Shown: positions 9,189-18,297 of the stretch, in pieces | Numbering within the stretch: the first letter of the stretch is position 1 | Layout of the letters: every line of letters starts with the position of its first letter | NCBI GenBank assembly: GCA_012840085.1 | Contig: DUMB01000085.1 | Location: 124,001 to 188,000 of the forward strand | Direction: 5' to 3' | DNA length: 64,000 bases | Source: Clostridiaceae bacterium | GTDB taxonomy: Bacteria > Bacillota > Clostridia > Acetivibrionales > DUMB01 | The notes under the pieces: generated by a model | What the model was told of the DNA's origin: nothing | Database searches by the model: none | Seen by the model: the letters and a program-made list of their open reading frames with translations, nothing else | Program-made: the position numbers and the translations under genes

Positions 9189-12100
9189 TTGAGACCGCGG
9201 TATCTTGAAATTGAAGGATTACAGAGCTTTAAGGAGAAACAGTGCGTGGACTTTGATGTACTGGGTGAGACGGGGCTTTTTGGCATATTTGGCCCGACAG
9301 GGAGCGGAAAGTCCACTGTGCTGGATGCCATTACACTGGCATTGTATGGAAATGTGCAAAGGGCTCTCAGAGGTACCCATGGGATAATAAACGTAGATTC
9401 CGACAGTGTCAGGGTATCTTTCACGTTTGATCTTCTTAAAGCCAGCAAAAGAAAGACATACAGGACAGAGAGAGTGTATAAAAGGAAAAAAGGTTCTGAG
9501 ATGTCTGCTGAGGCGAAAGTGGCAAGGCTGTTTGAAATCAGTGACGGGGAAGAGAAAATACTGGCGGACAAGCCTTCGGAAGTTACAGAGAAAGTTGAGG
9601 ATTTGATCGGGTTAAAGCTTGATGATTTTGTACATTCAGTAGTTCTGCCCCAGAACAGGTTTCAGGAGTTTCTTCTGATGGATAAGGCCAAGAAGAGAGA
9701 TATGCTTGAACGCATATTTTATCTTGAAGAGTATGGAAGGCAACTTGCTGACAAAGTTTCAAGGAAGATAGCAGATGTGAAAGGCATTCTTTCATATATA
9801 GAGGGTGAGATGTCAGGGCTTGGTGACATATCGGAGAAAGCGCTCATTGAAGCTGAAAGCAGCATGAAGGAAGCAAGGGAGCGTAAAGAAAAGCTGGATA
9901 TGGAACTGAAGCTGCTTGAGCACAAGTATAACGAGGCAAAGGAAGTATGGGAACTTGTAAACGAATTGAAATTTGTATCTGAAAAGGAAGAAGAGCATTT
10001 GAAACTGTCAGAGGACATTGCCTCAAAGAAGAAACTTTACGATGCATCCGTAAGGGCGGAGGGAATTGTAGACCTTGTTGAAAAATACAGAGACACTGCC
10101 CAAAAGCTTCAAAAGACCAATACCGAACTTGAATCAGTAGAACTGCAATTAAAGCAGCTTAATGAGCAACTTGCCCTTGCAAAGGAGGCATATGATAAAG
10201 TTTGCAATGAACTGGAGGAGGAAAGACCCAGACTTATTGAAAGAAAGACACGATTGAACGAGGCCATGGTGGTCAGAAGAGAATGTGAAGAGCTTGAAAA
10301 CAGGCTGAAGAAAATTCGCGGAGAATACATCGAAGTAAGGGAAAAGATCAAGCAAAAGGATGAGGAAATAAGACGCAAAAAAGAAGAAATTGTTAATGCA
10401 GAAAAGAGTGAAGAGGACTGCAGTAAAAAAATTGAAGAACTTAAAGTTGATGTGGATTATAGAAATGAAGTATTGGCCGGCGCCAGACTGGAAGATGATA
10501 TCGAAAACATACGGAATGAAATAAACAAGATGATGTCGGCGTACAGCGGTACTGAACTGAAAGTAAAAAGACTTGAGGAAAGCCAGTCAGAGCTGGAACA
10601 GCAAAAGAGCAAAACCCGGGAAAGACTTGATCATTTAAAGACCCTGCTCAGTGAACATGAAAAATCAAAACCTTCAGACAGAAAAGAGATACTTGAGGGT
10701 ATCAGTGTATATCATGCATTAAAGGCCACTTTAGATACTCTGAAGATTAAAAAAACAGAAATAGATATTGCCGAGGAAAGAAAAAGAGATACAGTCAACA
10801 GCATTGAGCAGTGCAAACAAAGAAATATGGAGCTTGCCGGACAGAAAAAAGAGCTGGAGAATAAACTGGCTGAAATGAAGCGGCAAGGGGAGGAATTAAG
10901 AAAACAGTATGAAGCTAATATGGCATACATATTGTCAAAAAGCCTGGCAGAGAATGAACCATGCCCTGTCTGCGGTTCACTGCACCATCCAAGGCCTGCT
11001 TCAATGCAGGATGGCAGCGGGTTCCATTGGATAGAGCAGAAACTTAATGAGCAGCAGAAATTAATTGAAGGAACCCAGTCAGAGTATAATGCCCTTGAGA
11101 ATAATATTATTAAACTGGAAGAGCAGATAAAAGGCCTGGAAAGCCAGTTGCTGAAGATAGAAGAAGAGATAGGCCTTAAACAGAAAGAGTTTTGCAACAG
11201 TCTTGCAGTTTTTCCGGAAGAAATGAGAGCTGCAGAACTTGAGGAAATAAGCCTGAAGCTTGCCGAAATGCAAAGTGAAAACGAAAAGAAACAGGAAATG
11301 GCGGACAAGTGGGACAAGGAAACAGAAAAACTGAGAGAAGACATTACTGCCGTTACAGAACAGCTTTCAAAACTTACTGCGGACGAAAACGGTATTAAAT
11401 CGGAATTAAAAGCTGTTGCTGAAAATCTTAAAGAAGCTGAAAAAGCTATAGAGGAAGCGAAAAGTAAGTTAAGCGAAAAACTTGGACTGTATAATACATA
11501 TACCCAAAAATATAATATAAGGGATTTCAAAGCTGAAATAAAGAGGCTGGAGGAAAATGAGAGGAAGACGGCAAAGCTTTTAAAGCAAAAAGAAGAACAG
11601 CAGTCTGTCATAAAAAACATGAGGGAAGCTCTTGAAAAGATGACAGAGGGCAGACGTATGCTTGCTGAAAGATTTGCGGAGATCGATTCTGACGGAAGGA
11701 ATTTGCGCGCGCAGCTGGATGAAAAATTAAAGAAAATCAGTGACCTTTCAGAAAACATTGACATCGACACCGGATTGAAAGCTGTTGAAGAACGGCTTAA
11801 CAGCTTGATGGAAAAGCATAAGCAGGCTTATGAACACTTGAAGAATCTTGAGAACACCTTCAACAGCGCGGAAAGTATGCGCAGGACGCTGGAAAATCAG
11901 AGAGAGATTTACAGAGCAGGTCTTGAAAATGAAAACCAGAGATTGCAATCTGCGCTTAATGAAAAAGGTTTCAGCGGAATGGAGGAAGTAGAAAAAGCCC
12001 TTTTGTCGAAAGAAGAACAGGAAGTATTGAACAATGATATAAAGAATTATGAGAAAGTACTGGTAAACCTGGAAGCCCACAAAAGCATGATAAAAGGAAA

Positions 12101-12797
12101 ATTAGGAGACCGCAGTATTTCGGAGGAGGAATGGCAGGACATAAATGAGAAATACCAGACGGCATGTGCCAGGAAGGAAGAATACATATCAGATTTTGAA
12201 AGGGCTAAAAACAATTATAAGATAGTAAAATGCAACTTTGAGAGATGGATGGAATTAAATAAAAAGTACCAGGAGCAAAAACATAAATATGACTTGCTGG
12301 AGCATATACAGAAACTTCTTAAGGGCAACAGTTTTGTTGAATTTGTGTCGGAGGAAAGGCTCAGGTATGTTGCAAGAGAAGCATCTGAAACTCTGGGAAC
12401 GTTGACCAAATACAGATATGCCATTGAAATAGATACTGAAAACGGATTTATGATACGGGACAATGCCAACGGAGGAGTATTGAGGCCTGTTTCATCATTG
12501 TCAGGCGGGGAAACTTTCCTCACATCTCTGTCCCTTGCACTGGCATTGTCAAAGCAGATACAGTTGAAAGGACAAAGTCCTCTGGAGTTTTTCTTCCTCG
12601 ACGAAGGTTTTGGCACACTTGACGGCAATCTGCTTGATGTTGTTTTAGACTCTTTAGGAAGGCTTAGCTCGAAGGAGAGGGTTATCGGACTTATAACACA
12701 TGTGCCTGAAATCAGGAACAGAATAACCAGAAGGCTGATAGTGACCCCACATACTGCTGACGGAAAAGGCAGCAGGCTGAAGATGGAAAGAGCCTAG
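9189..12797 (+). CDS. sbcC: Exonuclease SbcCD, subunit SbcC
   Basis: Rad50-like SMC ATPase, 1202 residues. Walker A GPTGSGKST is at ~37, long coiled coils follow, and the zinc hook CPVCG at ~592 sits near the centre. A second coiled coil leads to the ABC signature LSGGET (~1103) and Walker B FFFLDEGFGTLD (~1134). Start is TTG after GGGTGG. It holds and tethers DNA ends while SbcD cuts. The long coils explain the large serine/phenylalanine-rich open frames on the opposite strand, which are not genes. Confidence 0.97.
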   Translation: MRPRYLEIEGLQSFKEKQCVDFDVLGETGLFGIFGPTGSGKSTVLDAITLALYGNVQRALRGTHGIINVDSDSVRVSFTFDLLKASKRKTYRTERVYKRKKGSEMSAEAKVARLFEISDGEEKILADKPSEVTEKVEDLIGLKLDDFVHSVVLPQNRFQEFLLMDKAKKRDMLERIFYLEEYGRQLADKVSRKIADVKGILSYIEGEMSGLGDISEKALIEAESSMKEARERKEKLDMELKLLEHKYNEAKEVWELVNELKFVSEKEEEHLKLSEDIASKKKLYDASVRAEGIVDLVEKYRDTAQKLQKTNTELESVELQLKQLNEQLALAKEAYDKVCNELEEERPRLIERKTRLNEAMVVRRECEELENRLKKIRGEYIEVREKIKQKDEEIRRKKEEIVNAEKSEEDCSKKIEELKVDVDYRNEVLAGARLEDDIENIRNEINKMMSAYSGTELKVKRLEESQSELEQQKSKTRERLDHLKTLLSEHEKSKPSDRKEILEGISVYHALKATLDTLKIKKTEIDIAEERKRDTVNSIEQCKQRNMELAGQKKELENKLAEMKRQGEELRKQYEANMAYILSKSLAENEPCPVCGSLHHPRPASMQDGSGFHWIEQKLNEQQKLIEGTQSEYNALENNIIKLEEQIKGLESQLLKIEEEIGLKQKEFCNSLAVFPEEMRAAELEEISLKLAEMQSENEKKQEMADKWDKETEKLREDITAVTEQLSKLTADENGIKSELKAVAENLKEAEKAIEEAKSKLSEKLGLYNTYTQKYNIRDFKAEIKRLEENERKTAKLLKQKEEQQSVIKNMREALEKMTEGRRMLAERFAEIDSDGRNLRAQLDEKLKKISDLSENIDIDTGLKAVEERLNSLMEKHKQAYEHLKNLENTFNSAESMRRTLENQREIYRAGLENENQRLQSALNEKGFSGMEEVEKALLSKEEQEVLNNDIKNYEKVLVNLEAHKSMIKGKLGDRSISEEEWQDINEKYQTACARKEEYISDFERAKNNYKIVKCNFERWMELNKKYQEQKHKYDLLEHIQKLLKGNSFVEFVSEERLRYVAREASETLGTLTKYRYAIEIDTENGFMIRDNANGGVLRPVSSLSGGETFLTSLSLALALSKQIQLKGQSPLEFFFLDEGFGTLDGNLLDVVLDSLGRLSSKERVIGLITHVPEIRNRITRRLIVTPHTADGKGSRLKMERA

Positions 12798-12798
12798 T

Positions 12799-12852
12799 TT
12801 AACTTGTTGTGCCTGCATTAATGCTATCTCATAACCTGGCACAACAAGTTAA
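12799..12852. terminator. Palindromic terminator, copy 1 of a dispersed element
   Basis: A perfect 15-bp inverted repeat, TTAACTTGTTGTGCC ... GGCACAACAAGTTAA, with a 24-base loop containing GCTATCTCAT. It lies between two convergent stops and the minus-strand stop codon is inside the right arm. A near-identical element occurs at 24970-25014. Confidence 0.8.
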
Positions 12853-13199
12853 TGCAACTTCCACTCTTTTCTGGCCTTATAAAATTTGCCGCCGACATCT
12901 ATGGCTATGGCATCGTCCACACTTACACCTTTAATAGAATAGAGCTTGCTCCCTGCCGGCGCGGAATTGCAATCACCGTTTTTTTCCGGAAAAGAAGTGG
13001 TATAGCGGCGTACCTGGCCGATTTCTTTCCCAATCAGGTCAGCAGATACCGTATCAACCGACAGTCCGTACACAATATAATTCCATGCCACTGCTGCGGG
13101 GTATAAAGGGCTGTTGGTCGCTTCTGCTGCATGAGAACATCCGGTCATAATTACAGATGCCATACTTATAAATAAAACGAAGAGTATAAACTTTCTCAT
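12849..13199 (-). CDS. Small secreted lipoprotein
   Basis: 116 residues from ATG 13199 (GGGGGC upstream; an earlier in-frame ATG at 13214 has no ribosome site). It has a lipoprotein signal (MRKFILFVLFISMASVIMTG then Cys), so it is lipid-anchored outside the membrane. The rest resembles nothing I recognise. It includes a region about whether a value 'IGKEIGQVRRYT...GSKLYSIKGV...DDAIAI' typical of small clostridial copper-amine-oxidase-N or DUF-type lipoproteins. Function unknown. Confidence 0.7.
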   Translation of the reverse strand: MRKFILFVLFISMASVIMTGCSHAAEATNSPLYPAAVAWNYIVYGLSVDTVSADLIGKEIGQVRRYTTSFPEKNGDCNSAPAGSKLYSIKGVSVDDAIAIDVGGKFYKARKEWKLH

Positions 13200-13345
13200 A
13201 ATGCCCCCGTACATAATAACCCGTTTGCATACCTCTATATATTATGACGTACGGGAAGAATAATAGTTCATATAAAAATGTTAAAAATTAGTTACAATTT
13301 TTACTCTGTTTTTACTTTTTATCTTCCGTTTTTACCTTTTCTTTT

Positions 13346-13537
13346 TTACTTTAACTTATCCTCCATTTTTACTTTTTTGTCTTTGCGTTCTACCATTCCA
13401 GGCGTTCCGAAACTCTCATACTGAGCTTTCTGAGATTTAACTTCCCTTGGCTTGGGTACGCCTTTTGGTCTTGGCAATTCTGTTGCAAATTCCTCCCGCG
13501 CAAAGTCTTTTTTGTTTCTGAAAATATCCTTGGTCAA
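13346..13537 (-). CDS. Small basic protein, 63 residues
   Basis: Not recognised. TTG start preceded by GAGGTG. The product is very rich in Lys, Arg and Glu with a proline-containing centre (ELPRPKGVPKPREVK), no membrane segment and no cysteine. It may be a spore or nucleoid-associated small protein, but nothing in the sequence proves it. It lies alone between a lipoprotein gene and an AT-rich promoter region. Confidence 0.5.
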   Translation of the reverse strand: MTKDIFRNKKDFAREEFATELPRPKGVPKPREVKSQKAQYESFGTPGMVERKDKKVKMEDKLK

Positions 13538-13807
13538 TGTATAACACCTCGCGATTTATATTTTTTGATTCACATTTGGCATAGATATAGTTTGCCCCAT
13601 ATTGTATTTTTAGCGTGTTGAAATTTTTATTGTAACTGTCATTTATATCTAAAATGTTTTGTCTGAGTTATGTTAATAATAATACTAATAGTGATTAAGC
13701 GGCAGCATCTTCATAAAAGTTCATAAATTTTGAATAATTCACATTTTTTGAAAAAGATGTTTTTAAAAGAGAATTATACTGTGTAATTTTTTTTAAAGTA
13801 TTTTATG

Positions 13808-13837
13808 TTGACAGTATGAGTTGTTCTTGATTATACT
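13808..13837 (+). promoter_or_regulatory. SigA-type promoter of the deacetylase gene
   Basis: TTGACA (13808-13813), 18-base spacer, TATACT (13832-13837), about 55 bases before the chosen ATG. The rest of the 360-base spacer 13538-13897 is AT-rich with nothing else recognisable. Confidence 0.75.
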
Positions 13838-13897
13838 GACAGGTATAACAATCCTTTATTGTTACAAGAAAATAAACAAAAATTGGAGTTGACACAA

Positions 13898-15121
13898 ATG
13901 AAAATAAAGGTTAAAAACAAGTTTAGGGCATTTGTTTCTATTATTGTTGTTTGTTTATTGATTTATTCAGTTTATGCATTGGTTGTGAGGAAAGGTACTG
14001 ACAAGGATAATCCGGACACAGTGCCTGAAAACTCATCTGCGGGGGATCAATTAAATCCTGAATCCGGTGAGGATACTAAAGATGACAGCAATCCGTCAAA
14101 TGAGACTGGCTCAGGTGAGTCTTCGGAGAATAAGGCGGATGATTCAAACAATGATTCGAATGATCAAGAGAAGGATAATGAGAGCGCAAACGTGAGGCTA
14201 ACCGAAGAAGAGCTTGCAAAATACAAGCCTAATGAAGCAGGAAAAATAATGGTAGTAATGTTCCACAATTTTATTGACACCTATAAGTCAGGTGACAAGG
14301 AATATACCACAACTTTCAATGATTTCAGGAATTTGCTGCAGGAACTTTACGATAGAGGCTACAGGCTTATAAGCTTGAGTGACTATATTAACAACAATAT
14401 TAATGTTGAAGCCGGTTGCGTACCTATGGTTTTCACATTTGATGACGGAACTGCAGGACAGTTTAATTTGGTTGAGGAAAATGGCAAACTGGTCGCAAAT
14501 AGGCAATCAGCCGTAGGAGTTATGGAGGAGTTTAACAAAACCCATCCTGATTTTGGGCTAAAAGGCACGTTTTTCGTAAATCTCGGGTTGAAGACTTTTG
14601 ACGGAGAGGGTACTCTCGAAGAAAGGCTGAAATACCTTATAGACAGAGGGTTTGAAATCGGCAACCATACATTGGAACATGTTAAGCTGAGCGAGATCAC
14701 AAGTGCTGAAAAAATACAACAACAAATAGGCGGAAATCAAAAGAAGATGTCTGAGCTGGTACCCGGATATATAATGGACACCTTCTCACTTCCTTATGGT
14801 CTTCCCTCGGAAAATTTAGTGAATTATGTTATAGAAGGTGAATTTGAAGGTATAAAATATAAAAACAGAGCAATAATGGAAGTGGGCTGGGATCCAAACC
14901 CATCTCCTGTGAATAAGAAATTTAATCCTCTTTCCATACACAGGGTAAGGGCCTCAGGCATAGAACCTGTTCAGGCTGACCTGGCATGGTGGTTGTCAAA
15001 CCTTAAGAGGGAAAACGAATATGTTAGCGATGGCAACCCGAATACAGTAACCGTACCAAAGGATAAGGAAGAGGAAATAGATAAAGACAAGCTTAACGGT
15101 AAAGAATTGATAGTTTACTAG
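13898..15121 (+). CDS. Polysaccharide deacetylase, membrane-anchored
   Basis: NodB-type carbohydrate esterase family 4 protein, 407 residues. It has an N-terminal hydrophobic segment (~10-30) and a long low-complexity Ser/Asn/Asp/Glu linker (~40-100). The catalytic domain carries FTFDDG (~181, metal and base aspartates) and GNHTLEH (~254, H-x4-H metal ligands). It probably removes acetyl groups from surface polysaccharide or peptidoglycan. ATG 13898 has GGAG nine bases upstream; a TTG at 13859 is in frame but unsupported. It is preceded by a consensus promoter and appears monocistronic. Confidence 0.88.
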   Translation: MKIKVKNKFRAFVSIIVVCLLIYSVYALVVRKGTDKDNPDTVPENSSAGDQLNPESGEDTKDDSNPSNETGSGESSENKADDSNNDSNDQEKDNESANVRLTEEELAKYKPNEAGKIMVVMFHNFIDTYKSGDKEYTTTFNDFRNLLQELYDRGYRLISLSDYINNNINVEAGCVPMVFTFDDGTAGQFNLVEENGKLVANRQSAVGVMEEFNKTHPDFGLKGTFFVNLGLKTFDGEGTLEERLKYLIDRGFEIGNHTLEHVKLSEITSAEKIQQQIGGNQKKMSELVPGYIMDTFSLPYGLPSENLVNYVIEGEFEGIKYKNRAIMEVGWDPNPSPVNKKFNPLSIHRVRASGIEPVQADLAWWLSNLKRENEYVSDGNPNTVTVPKDKEEEIDKDKLNGKELIVY

Positions 15122-15302
15122 TTGCTCTGTGCCAATTTTGTTTTTTTTGTTATAATAATTATTGGTATTAAAAATAAAAATAAATTATAATATACAAATA
15201 AAATTATAATTTTTTAAATGTATTATAATTTACAAATTGATTGTTAATTTACTTACAATTTTACTCACAATAATGATAAATTGTATTCAGGAGGTTTAAT
15301 TG

Positions 15303-15572
15303 ATGGTAATAAAGGAAATAGAGGTGAAGAATAAAACAGGCCTGCAGTCAAAATCGGCAGCTGTATTTATACAAAAAACTTCAAACTATAAATCCAGCAT
15401 ATGGGTTGAAAAAGACGAGAGAAAGGCAAATGCAAAAAGCCTGTTAGGGCTGCTTTCTCTGGGAATTGGAAACGGTGCGAAAGTTGTTTTAATTGCGGAA
15501 GGTGAAGACGAGGAAAAGGCTGTTTCAGAGCTTGAAGAGTTCCTGGGCTCCGAGATAGAAGGAAGCATATAG
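15303..15572 (+). CDS. crh: HPr-like catabolite repression protein Crh
   Basis: 89-residue HPr fold. The PTS active-site His15 position is Gln (KTGLQSKSAA), while the regulatory Ser46 region is intact (NAKSLLGLLSLGI). Gln15 with Ser46 is the Crh signature, so it cannot carry sugar phosphate but can be phosphorylated on Ser by HPr kinase and act with CcpA. A strong AGGAGG precedes; TTG 15300 or ATG 15303 could start. It sits two bases before uvrC. The 180-base upstream region is very AT-rich with repeated AATTATAATxTACAAAT segments. Confidence 0.85.
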   Translation: MVIKEIEVKNKTGLQSKSAAVFIQKTSNYKSSIWVEKDERKANAKSLLGLLSLGIGNGAKVVLIAEGEDEEKAVSELEEFLGSEIEGSI

Positions 15573-15573
15573 G

Positions 15574-17451
15574 ATGGAAATAAAAAAGATGTTTGATATA
15601 CAGGAAGAATTAAGAAAAATGCCCGATAAACCGGGCGTTTATCTTATGAAGGACAAAAAGGGGAAAGTAATATATGTAGGGAAGGCCGTAGTTCTTAAAA
15701 ACAGGGTAAGGCAATATTTCCAGTCATTATCCGGGCAATCTTCCAAGGTTCGGGCAATGGTTCCCCTTATAGAAGAATTTGAATATATTGTTACGGACTC
15801 TGAGCTTGAAGCCCTTATACTCGAGTGTAACCTTATAAAGAAATACAGGCCTAAATTTAACGTACTTCTAAAGGATGATAAAACTTATCCTTACATAAAA
15901 GTTACCATGAATGAGGAATATCCCCGTGTGATTATGACACGAAGGATACAAAAAGACGGTGGGAAATATTTTGGCCCCTATACTAACGTAGGGGCTGTTA
16001 AGGAAACAATAAAAATATTGAAAAAACTTTTTCCAATGAAGACATGCAATAAAGTTCTGCCCAGGGATATAGGAAAGGAAAGGCCATGCCTGAATTACTA
16101 TATTTACCAGTGCCTTGGACCTTGCCAGGGAAATGTGGATAAAGAGGAATACAGGATGGTAATGAAGGATATATGCAGCTTTCTTGCCGGCAGACAGGAC
16201 AGGATTATAAAACGCCTGGAGGAGCAGATGAAGGCAGCATCTGAAAATATGGAATTTGAAAAGGCGGCAAGAATAAGAGATAAAATTAACAGTATAAAAC
16301 ATATATCCGAGAAACAGAAAGTACTTTCAACTTCAGATGTAGACCAGGATGCGATAGCATTTGCCAAGGACGAGACAGATGCCTGTATTCAGGTGTTTTT
16401 CATACGCGGAGGCAAACTCATCGGACGGGAACACTTTATTTTTGAAGGGATGGGTGATGTTGAAGACAGCGAGCTTATTGCATCCTTTATGAAACAATTT
16501 TATAGCACTGCCGAGTTTGTACCTCATGAGATACTTATACAGACTGAAATAGACGAAGTTGAACTGTTGCAGAAGTGGCTGAGTGAAAAGAGAGGTGCAA
16601 AGGTAAATATAAGAGTTCCCAGAAAGGGCGACAAATATCAATTGATTGAAATGGTGTCAGAAAATGCCCAGGTTGCCCTTGAACAGTTCAAAAGAAGGAT
16701 TAAAGCTGAAGCAGAGACTACAGGGGAGAGTCTGAAAGAGCTTACAGAAATTTTAGGACTTGAAGAAGTGCCTAGGCGAATCGAAGCTTATGATATATCC
16801 AACACCGGAAGCTCAGAAATGGTTGCTTCCATGGTAGTATTCGAGGATGGCATTCCGAACAACAAGGAATACAGGAGATTCAGGATAAAGTCCCAGGAGG
16901 GGCAGAATGACTATGGCAGCATGCAGGAAGTGATTTACAGGAGGTTCAGAAGGGCCGAGAAGGAAAAAAGTTTGCAAACTGAAAGCGGTATAATTGAGAT
17001 GGAAAAGGGCTTTTCCAAACTTCCTGATGTAATATTTGTAGATGGCGGGCTTGGTCATTTAAATGCCGCAAATGAAGTGTTAAAGGATCTTGGAATTTAC
17101 AACATACCTGTTTTTGGTATGGTCAAGGACAGCAAACACCGGACCAGGGGACTTGTAACACCAGATGGAGAAATAGAACTATCAGAAAATATTTCCGTTT
17201 TGAGGCTCGTTACTTCTATACAGAACGAGGCACACAGGTTTGCTATCGAGTATAACAAAAAACTGAGAAAGGACCGATATAAATCTTCCGAACTGGATAA
17301 CATTGAGGGGGTGGGTGAAAAACGGAGGAAAGCTTTATTAAAGCATTTTGGCTCCATATCAAGGATCAAGGCCGCCGAAGTGGATGAACTGGCAGCAGTT
17401 GAAGGAATAAGCAAAAGCACTGCCCAAAAGATCTACGATTATTTTCATTAA
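15574..17451 (+). CDS. uvrC: Excinuclease ABC subunit C
   Basis: Nucleotide excision repair nuclease, 625 residues, full length for the family. It has an N-terminal GIY-YIG domain (KPGVYLMKDKKGKVIYVGKA, ~18-38), a four-cysteine stretch around 150-180 (CNKV...CLNYYIYQCLGPC), a UVR domain (~205-240), the RNase H-like nuclease region (YDISNTG, FVDGGLGHLNAA) and C-terminal helix-hairpin-helix motifs (LDNIEGVGEKRRKALL, VEGISKSTAQ). ATG follows the crh stop by one base, so the pair is likely translationally coupled. Confidence 0.97.
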   Translation: MEIKKMFDIQEELRKMPDKPGVYLMKDKKGKVIYVGKAVVLKNRVRQYFQSLSGQSSKVRAMVPLIEEFEYIVTDSELEALILECNLIKKYRPKFNVLLKDDKTYPYIKVTMNEEYPRVIMTRRIQKDGGKYFGPYTNVGAVKETIKILKKLFPMKTCNKVLPRDIGKERPCLNYYIYQCLGPCQGNVDKEEYRMVMKDICSFLAGRQDRIIKRLEEQMKAASENMEFEKAARIRDKINSIKHISEKQKVLSTSDVDQDAIAFAKDETDACIQVFFIRGGKLIGREHFIFEGMGDVEDSELIASFMKQFYSTAEFVPHEILIQTEIDEVELLQKWLSEKRGAKVNIRVPRKGDKYQLIEMVSENAQVALEQFKRRIKAEAETTGESLKELTEILGLEEVPRRIEAYDISNTGSSEMVASMVVFEDGIPNNKEYRRFRIKSQEGQNDYGSMQEVIYRRFRRAEKEKSLQTESGIIEMEKGFSKLPDVIFVDGGLGHLNAANEVLKDLGIYNIPVFGMVKDSKHRTRGLVTPDGEIELSENISVLRLVTSIQNEAHRFAIEYNKKLRKDRYKSSELDNIEGVGEKRRKALLKHFGSISRIKAAEVDELAAVEGISKSTAQKIYDYFH

Positions 17452-17463
17452 AGAGAGGATACT

Positions 17464-18168
17464 ATGGCTGTTTATGCAATTTCTGATTTGCACCTTTCGC
17501 TGAGTACAGACAAGCCCATGGATGTATTCGGTGACAGATGGGTCGGATATGTAACAAAATTAAAAAATTCATGGGAACAAAATATAGGAAATGAGGATAT
17601 AGTAGTAATACCCGGGGATATTTCTTGGGCAATGTATCTGGAGGAAGCTCTGGAGGATTTCAGGTTTATTAATGCCCTGCCGGGAAAAAAGATTATATCC
17701 AAGGGGAACCATGATTATTGGTGGACAACTGTTAGTAAATTGAACAAATTCCTTGAGAAACATGAATTGCATACAATAGAATTCATGCATAACAATAGCT
17801 TTGATTTGGGAGGTGCGTGGCTTTGCGGTACTAGAGGATGGATTTCTCCGGGTGACAGTGAATTCAGCGCCGAGGATAAAAAAATTTATGCCCGGGAAAT
17901 TCAGAGATTGGAACTTTCTTTGAAGAGTGTGAGTCTATCAGATAAAAATGAGATTATTGTGGCGATACATTACCCGCCTTTTAACTCTAAAGGAGAGCCG
18001 TCGGATTTTATCGATATAATGAAAAAATACAACGTCAAGACATGTGTTTATGGGCACTTGCATGGCGGCAGCCAAAAAAATGCGGTAGAAGGTAATGTAC
18101 ACGGAATTGAATTCAGGCTTGTAGCTGCTGACTACCTGAATTTTATACCTTTAAAACTGGAAGTATAG
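17464..18168 (+). CDS. Calcineurin-like metallophosphoesterase
   Basis: 234 residues with dimetal phosphoesterase motifs: SDLHLS (~7), GDISWA (~50), GNHDYWW (~80), HYPPF and YGHLHGG (~190). It is related to the YkuE/serine-threonine-phosphatase-like group; the substrate cannot be read from sequence. It lies 12 bases after uvrC with its own GAGAGG ribosome site and probably shares the crh-uvrC transcript. Confidence 0.85.
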   Translation: MAVYAISDLHLSLSTDKPMDVFGDRWVGYVTKLKNSWEQNIGNEDIVVIPGDISWAMYLEEALEDFRFINALPGKKIISKGNHDYWWTTVSKLNKFLEKHELHTIEFMHNNSFDLGGAWLCGTRGWISPGDSEFSAEDKKIYAREIQRLELSLKSVSLSDKNEIIVAIHYPPFNSKGEPSDFIDIMKKYNVKTCVYGHLHGGSQKNAVEGNVHGIEFRLVAADYLNFIPLKLEV

Positions 18169-18199
18169 GCATAGAATTGTACTTTTTTTCGACTTTTTA

Positions 18200-18228
18200 T
18201 TGGATTTAAAAGGGCAATATGTTATAAT
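18200..18228 (+). promoter_or_regulatory. SigA-type promoter of tig
   Basis: TTGGAT (18200-18205), 17-base spacer, TATAAT (18223-18228), 70 bases before the tig start. Confidence 0.75.
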
Positions 18229-18297
18229 GTTAAAGTTAAATTTTAAAGAGTGCGTAAAATGCAAAAAAGATATGATTTATAGGAGGACAAGTTACCA

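Noticed and set aside
10712..11770. 352-codon minus-strand frame rich in Ser and Phe
   Set aside because: It is the mirror of the SbcC coiled-coil coding sequence (Glu/Lys/Leu codons read backwards), with no ribosome site.
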